Assembly: GCA_030427505.1 (NCBI GenBank)
Contig: JAUICH010000037.1
Coordinates: 1-47,403, forward strand
DNA: 47,403 nt
Reading direction: 5' to 3'
DNA from: Verrucomicrobiia bacterium
GTDB taxonomy: Bacteria > Verrucomicrobiota > Verrucomicrobiia > Verrucomicrobiales > DEV007
The notes below the pieces were generated by a model. It saw only the letters and a program-made list of their open reading frames with translations, searched no databases and was not told the DNA's origin. Positions 42,915 through 47,403 of this stretch are shown one piece after another. Numbering within the stretch: the first letter of the stretch is position 1; the number at the start of each line of letters is the position of its first letter. The position numbers were made by a program, and so were the translations under genes.

Positions 42915-44432
42915 TCAGGCAATGATATCGTGAATCACCTCGCCGAAGTCCCGCTCCAGGCGCTTGCGGCCCGGGACTTCCAGGCGGCGCGGGTCCAGGC
43001 CCAGCTGGTGCAGCACGGTGGCGTGAATGTCGGTCACGTAGTGGCGGTTTTCCGCCGCGTGAAAGCCCAGTTCGTCGGTGCAGCCATGCACGTGACCTTT
43101 CTTCAGGCCGCCACCCGCCATCACCACGGAGAAGCCGTGGGGGTGATGATCCCGGCCCGTGCCGTTTACGCTTTTGTCCCGGAATTCCGCGCCCGGTGTC
43201 CGGCCAAACTCGGAACCCCACACGATGAGCGTCTCGTCCAGCATGCCGCGCAGCTTCAGGTCCTGGATCAGCCCCGCCACGGGCTGGTCCACTTCCATGG
43301 CCAGCTTGGAGTGGTTCTTCACGATGTCCCGGTGCGAGTCCCACGCCCCGGCGTTGCCCGTGTAGCCATGAAAGACCTGAACGAAGCGCACCCCGCGTTC
43401 CACCAGGCGGCGGGCCGCCAGGCACTTTTCGGCGAAGGGCTTGGTCTCCGCCTGGTCCAAACCGTAAAGCTTCTGGATGTAGTCCGGCTCTTCCCGCAGG
43501 GCCATCACCTCCGGCACGGCGGTCTGCATCTGGTAAGCCAGTTCGTAACTCTGGATGCGGGCCTGGAGTTTCTTATCATCTGGGTAACGCACGCCAGCCA
43601 GCCGGTTCAAACGGCCAATCAGGCCGAAGTTCTCGCGCTGCTCTTCAGGGGTCAGCGCGGCATCCTCCGGCTTCACAAAGGAAAGCGGTTCCTCCGGGTC
43701 CACTTTCAGGCGCACGCCATCGTGACGAGGTCCCAGGTAAGACGCGCCGTGGGTCCATGCGGCCCCGCAACAGTCCGCGCTGGGGTTGCCCAGGACGACG
43801 AACTCCGGCAGGTCTTCGTTCATGGTGCCCAGCCCGTAGCTGACCCAGGCGCCCACGGTGGGATATGCCCCTTCGGTAATCTTCCGCCCGGTATGATAGG
43901 TCAGCTGAGCCCCGTGGTTATTATCGATCGTCCACATGGACCGGATGACGCACAGCTCATCCGCCACGGAACCCATGTGGGGAAACCAGTCACCGACTTC
44001 GATGCCGCTCTGGCCGTACTTCTTGTAGCCCGTCTGCAGGGGCATCAGCTTCTTGTAAATCTTCCGCTTAGCTTTCGAGGGATCCAGCAGCTTGGCGTTG
44101 ATCTTTTCCTCGTCCAGGGCTTCGGCAAAGGGAGTCTCGTCGATGGACTTGCCGCCATACTTGTTGAGCATGGGCTTGGGATCGAAGCTCTCCAGGTGGC
44201 TGACGCCGCCGATGTTGAAGAACCAGATGACGGACTTTGCCTTGGGCGGGAAGTGGTGCTGTCCCGTCGGCGGGGCCCAGCTTTCGGAGGCCTGGGCCAC
44301 TCCATTGCGGAAGAACATGGCGGACAGCGCCATGCCGGTGAAGCCCATCCCGGTATCCCCCAGAAAGGTGCGGCGATTCATGCGGCTGGAACCACAGGTG
44401 GAGTTCAGGATTCGGGAGGATCGTCTTTTCAT
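42915..44432 (-). CDS. DUF1501 protein, Tat-exported
   Basis: A 505-residue DUF1501 protein; the family resembles sulfatases in fold and is expanded in Planctomycetota and Verrucomicrobiota. A twin-arginine signal (NRRTFLGDTGMGFTGMALSA, about residues 19-38) directs export. Conserved parts include FFNIGGVSHLESFDPKP, RSMWTIDNNHGAQLTYHTG, SYGLGT and WGSEFGRTPG. The gene starts at 44432, overlapping the PSD1 stop by 4 bp (ATGA), which couples the two. An internal ATG at 44381 (MNRRTFL) is an equally good start just before the Tat motif. The function of such pairs is unknown, with roles in polysaccharide use suspected. Confidence 0.92.
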   Translation of the reverse strand: MKRRSSRILNSTCGSSRMNRRTFLGDTGMGFTGMALSAMFFRNGVAQASESWAPPTGQHHFPPKAKSVIWFFNIGGVSHLESFDPKPMLNKYGGKSIDETPFAEALDEEKINAKLLDPSKAKRKIYKKLMPLQTGYKKYGQSGIEVGDWFPHMGSVADELCVIRSMWTIDNNHGAQLTYHTGRKITEGAYPTVGAWVSYGLGTMNEDLPEFVVLGNPSADCCGAAWTHGASYLGPRHDGVRLKVDPEEPLSFVKPEDAALTPEEQRENFGLIGRLNRLAGVRYPDDKKLQARIQSYELAYQMQTAVPEVMALREEPDYIQKLYGLDQAETKPFAEKCLAARRLVERGVRFVQVFHGYTGNAGAWDSHRDIVKNHSKLAMEVDQPVAGLIQDLKLRGMLDETLIVWGSEFGRTPGAEFRDKSVNGTGRDHHPHGFSVVMAGGGLKKGHVHGCTDELGFHAAENRHYVTDIHATVLHQLGLDPRRLEVPGRKRLERDFGEVIHDIIA

Positions 44433-47155
44433 CGCACCGTCACAAAGTCGTTATGGTTCAGCAGCACCAGCACCAGGTTTTCGCGGCGGCGCAGGGCCGC
44501 TTCCGCGGCTTCCTTCGCTTCACGTTTTAAAAACTCCCGGCACATTGCCTGTTCTTCCGCCGTGGGCAACCGGGACAGGATGTGAAGGAAGCTGTCTTCG
44601 ATAAACTTCCCATCATCCTCACCATCCGCATCTGTCAGGCGCTCCGCCAGGTAGTGCGTGGCCTGACTGGTCAGCTTGCTGTTGGCCATAGCCAGGGCCT
44701 GGTGAGGCTGCACGCTTTCTTCCCGCTGATAACACTCGGAGACTTTCGGGCCGTCAAAGATTTGAACGAATTCCACCAGCTTCTCATGCGCGTGGCGGAG
44801 GTAGATGCTGCGGCGGGGCGAGTCCTGGGCCAGCGTATTGTCGATGTCCGGGCCACCCATGGTTTCGTCTAACGCTCCGGCTAAGAAGATCAGGTTGTCC
44901 CTCACCAACTCACCTTCCATCCGGCGGGACGGCATGCGCCAGAGCCAGCGGTTGTCCGGGTCTTTGGCCAGATTCTCCGGGTCCGGTGTGCTGGACTGCC
45001 GGTAGGTGGCGCTGGTCACGATGAGGCGGTGCATCTCCTTCATGCTCCAGTCCCGGGCCATGAACTCCGCCGCCAGCCAGTCGAGCAAAGCCGGGTGCGT
45101 GGGTTCCTGGCCATTCGCGCCAAACTCATTCGGCGTGGGCACGATGCCGCTGCCGAAATGCCTAAGCCAAATGTGATTCATCGCCACGCGGGCGGTCAGT
45201 GGATTCCGCCGGTCCGTCAGCCAGCGGGCAAAGGCCAGGCGGCGTCCGGTGCTGCTGGCCGGGTAGGCAGGCAGCTCGCGCGGCTCATACTTTTCGTCGA
45301 CCGGTTCTTTCCCCTTCTTCTCCGCTTCCGCCAGGGCCTTCTCGGCATTCTTCAGCTTTGTCTTCTCCGCTGAAAGCAGCTTCCCATACTTGGACTTGGC
45401 GGAGGCATCGGCGGCGTCTTTCACCTCCGCGGTGTATTTCTCCACGCCATGCTTCGCGGCCGTCACCTCGTATCTTGCCTGGAGCAAAGCTGCTTCCCGC
45501 TGCGCGGCGGCGGTCTTCGTCGCCACGGACTTCCATTCGTCCGAATCTTTTTTCCCACCGTCTTCCAGCTTTTCCACGGCCAGGAGGGAAGCGAGCGCTT
45601 CCTTTTGCTTCCGGGCAGCCGTCAGGCGGAGTTCCGCTTCCTCTAGCTGTTCCGGCGTGGCCTTGCCTCCGGCCTTCAGTTTTGCCAAGGCGGCTTCCGC
45701 GTCAGCGACCTGATCGGTTTCCGCCGCCATCATCTCCGCCTTCACAAAGGGCCGCTTGGCGGGTTGATAGGCCAGCGATGGAAGCTTCACCTGCTCCACT
45801 TCGAACTCGCCGCCCAACGCCACCGGAACCGCTGGCGAGATGACCTGATCTTTGACCGGGTAGCGTTCGTCCCCCCGCTCGAAGAGGTAGGTCTTTGGCG
45901 AGACGGTCTGATCGTAGGAACGGACCAGGCCATTCTTCGCGGTATCCAGTTCGCCCGGCACGCGATCGGTGCGCACGTTGTAGGACTCAAAGATGGCCCG
46001 CAGGCTGTAGTACTCCTGCTGGGGGAAGGGATCGTACATGTGGTCGTGGCACCGCACGCACCCCATGGTCACACCCATGAAAGCCTGGGACGTGTGGCTC
46101 ACCACGTTGTCCAGCCAGATGTCGCGGCTTCCGGCGTCGTAGTTGCGAACCAGGTAACCCGTCGCGCGCAGGGCGTCTTCGTCCAGCGGCTTCCATTCAT
46201 CCGCCGCCAGCATTTCCAGGATCATCTCGTCATAGCCCTTGTCGCCGTTCAGGGCTTCGACGATCCAGTCGCGCCAGCGCCAGATGTGCGGCTGACTGTT
46301 GCGGACCGCGTCCTTGTAGCCCGCCCAGTCGCTGTAACGCCACACATCCATCCAGTGGCGGCCCCAGCGTTCGCCATGGCGCGGACTTTCCAAGAGACGG
46401 TCCACCGCCGCTTCGTAGGCTTGGGGCGAGTCATCCGCCAGAAACGCCCGCACCTCTTCCGGCGTGGGCAGCAGACCGGTCAGGTCCAGAGTCACCCGGC
46501 GGAGCAGCAGGCCTTTCTCTTCCTCCGGCCGCGGCTTCAGGCCCTGAACCTGGTGCTGAGCCGCGATGAAGGCATCGATCTCGTTGTGCCCCCAACCGGC
46601 GCCGGCCACCGCGGGAGGCGCGGGCTGGCTGACCGGTTTGAAAGGTTCCCAGGGGTAGCGATCCTGAAACTCCCGAAACCGCTGCCGGACGGCCTCCACC
46701 TCCGCCAGAGAAGCCACGTCCGGTTTCTCCCCGGCCCGGCCCGGATTCGTTCCCAGGAGCAGCTCGTCCAGGTTCGAAGCGCCGTCTCCGTCGCTGTCTT
46801 CCGGCGCCGCGGCCTGAAGGCGGTCTGACAGGGAAGACGGTTCGCCCGCCGCCTTCAATTCGTCCCTCAAGACGCGCAACCGGTCGCCAAAGGGATTGTG
46901 CGGAAAGTCTTCCAACGACTCCGCCCCGTGGGCCTCGGCTTCCTGGTGGCAGGTGGCGCAGGAATCCAGCTGGGCTTGAAAGAGCGGCCCGAAGTGCTTG
47001 GCCAACGCTTTTTTGTTGGCTGGCGTCGCCACGGCGTAGCCCGCTGAGGCCAGCATTATCCCGATGGTTACGGCAATAACCGGGCGCACGGCTGCTGGCG
47101 CGAAGACAACAATCCGCCAGTCAGAACGGCTCGTAACTTGTTTACAGAGAAGCAC
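44429..47155 (-). CDS. PSCyt1/DUF1549/DUF1553 (PSD1) cytochrome protein
   Basis: A 908-residue exported protein of the planctomycete-type cytochrome family. After an N-terminal membrane or signal segment (about residues 24-44) come a heme-binding motif CATCH (about 67-71), a calcium-binding DSDGDGASNLDELLLGTNPG segment, the DUF1549 region (RVTLDLTGLLPTPEEVRAF, WGRHWMDVWRYSDW) with a second heme motif CVRCH (about 367-371), a long Lys/Ala/Glu-rich segment predicted to be coiled-coil (about 490-640), and the DUF1553 region (FARWLTDRRNPLTARVAMNH, LIVTSATYRQ). It is coupled to the DUF1501 gene by a 4-bp overlap. Both probably work together outside the cytoplasm, with electron transfer from an unknown oxidation. 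Confidence 0.93.
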   Translation of the reverse strand: MLLCKQVTSRSDWRIVVFAPAAVRPVIAVTIGIMLASAGYAVATPANKKALAKHFGPLFQAQLDSCATCHQEAEAHGAESLEDFPHNPFGDRLRVLRDELKAAGEPSSLSDRLQAAAPEDSDGDGASNLDELLLGTNPGRAGEKPDVASLAEVEAVRQRFREFQDRYPWEPFKPVSQPAPPAVAGAGWGHNEIDAFIAAQHQVQGLKPRPEEEKGLLLRRVTLDLTGLLPTPEEVRAFLADDSPQAYEAAVDRLLESPRHGERWGRHWMDVWRYSDWAGYKDAVRNSQPHIWRWRDWIVEALNGDKGYDEMILEMLAADEWKPLDEDALRATGYLVRNYDAGSRDIWLDNVVSHTSQAFMGVTMGCVRCHDHMYDPFPQQEYYSLRAIFESYNVRTDRVPGELDTAKNGLVRSYDQTVSPKTYLFERGDERYPVKDQVISPAVPVALGGEFEVEQVKLPSLAYQPAKRPFVKAEMMAAETDQVADAEAALAKLKAGGKATPEQLEEAELRLTAARKQKEALASLLAVEKLEDGGKKDSDEWKSVATKTAAAQREAALLQARYEVTAAKHGVEKYTAEVKDAADASAKSKYGKLLSAEKTKLKNAEKALAEAEKKGKEPVDEKYEPRELPAYPASSTGRRLAFARWLTDRRNPLTARVAMNHIWLRHFGSGIVPTPNEFGANGQEPTHPALLDWLAAEFMARDWSMKEMHRLIVTSATYRQSSTPDPENLAKDPDNRWLWRMPSRRMEGELVRDNLIFLAGALDETMGGPDIDNTLAQDSPRRSIYLRHAHEKLVEFVQIFDGPKVSECYQREESVQPHQALAMANSKLTSQATHYLAERLTDADGEDDGKFIEDSFLHILSRLPTAEEQAMCREFLKREAKEAAEAALRRRENLVLVLLNHNDFVTVR

Positions 47156-47248
47156 GAAACTGAAGTCGAGGGCTTTCAGGGGCTATGCCGGATGCGGAAA
47201 CCACTGTACAAAGGTCCCCCCAATCCGCAAAAACAGACCTGAGAATTA

Positions 47249-47254
47249 TTGACA
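47249..47254 (+). promoter_or_regulatory. Possible -35 element
   Basis: A perfect TTGACA at 47249-47254, but no good -10 sequence at 16-18 bp spacing (best is GTTCAA or similar). It would serve whatever gene begins beyond the window edge. Confidence 0.2.
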
Positions 47255-47293
47255 AAACCAACTGAAGGAGTGTTCAAAGAACGGGCAATATTG

Positions 47294-47359
47294 ATGCAAG
47301 AATCCGAAACTCGCTTATCTTACGGACTCGCAGTCCTCGCCAAAGACATTTGGCGGTAA
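47294..47359 (+). CDS. Possible 21-residue peptide or leader
   Basis: An ATG at 47294 opens a 21-codon frame ending TAA at 47357-47359 (MQESETRLSY... to DIWR). It resembles a natural protein start, but it may be a leader or a chance frame. The rest of 47156-47403 shows no gene. Confidence 0.2.
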   Translation: MQESETRLSYGLAVLAKDIWR

Positions 47360-47403
47360 AATCCCCCCGAGAGAGAAGGACAGGATTCTTATTTGGTTAT
47401 TGA

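Noticed and set aside
42840-44585. A 581-codon plus-strand frame
   Set aside because: It is antisense to the DUF1501 gene, which has clear family motifs on the other strand.

Overview
The window looks like chromosomal DNA of a free-living, GC-rich bacterium of the Planctomycetota/Verrucomicrobiota group. The best evidence is the coupled pair of a DUF1501 protein and a PSCyt1/PSD1-type cytochrome at the right end. Two formylglycine-type sulfatases, a sialidase-like propeller, a ceramidase-fold protein, two Gfo/Idh/MocA oxidoreductases and many exported proteins fit the same picture. No rRNA, phage, CRISPR array or transposase gene was seen. The assignment comes from gene content only.

Left end (1-8.2 kb): a lipoprotein-like MsrA, two small unknown genes, a 145-nt segment that can fold into a closed multi-stem structure, and a two-gene minus-strand operon. 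The operon encodes a 1310-residue protein with two KaiC/RecA-like ATPase domains and what looks like an intracellular solute-binding fold, coupled by a 4-nt overlap to a 767-residue protein with a C-terminal AAA+ domain. It appears more AT-rich than its surroundings and matches no named system I know. It is the strongest candidate for something undescribed.

8.4-20.1 kb: a ceramidase-like protein, tRNA-Val(CAC), two sulfatases and a sialidase-like protein (catabolism of sulfated or sialylated glycans). An array of fourteen 8-bp units, each a Shine-Dalgarno motif, separates the sialidase and sulfatase genes. Then come a DUF4279 protein, a small lipoprotein, a SurA/PpiC-type chaperone, a sugar-phosphate-isomerase-like TIM barrel, an alpha/beta hydrolase and an AbiEii-like toxin with its partner.

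20.2-31.4 kb: a DhnA/LsrF-type aldolase, a four-gene methyltransferase/glycosyltransferase cluster, an RsmB/NOP RNA methyltransferase, a Mrp/ApbC ATPase that lacks one of the usual cluster cysteines, an exported protein with nine EF-hand loops, a PQQ-type sugar dehydrogenase, and a LysR regulator divergent from a ferredoxin.

31.5-47.4 kb: GlpD, two Gfo/Idh/MocA dehydrogenases, a nucleoside-type MFS permease, an UlaG-like metallo-hydrolase, a MetE-C-like methyltransferase, and SIS, ROK and SDR genes, which together suggest sugar or amino-sugar catabolism. DUF1501 and PSD1 follow. Three repeat-based structures interrupt this part: a GxxExxY gene enclosed by perfect 36-bp inverted repeats; a tandem array of about 163-bp units that re-duplicates the start of the adjacent gene; and a 217-bp MITE-like element with TA ends that has separated two probably co-transcribed genes and changed a stop codon from TAA to TAG.
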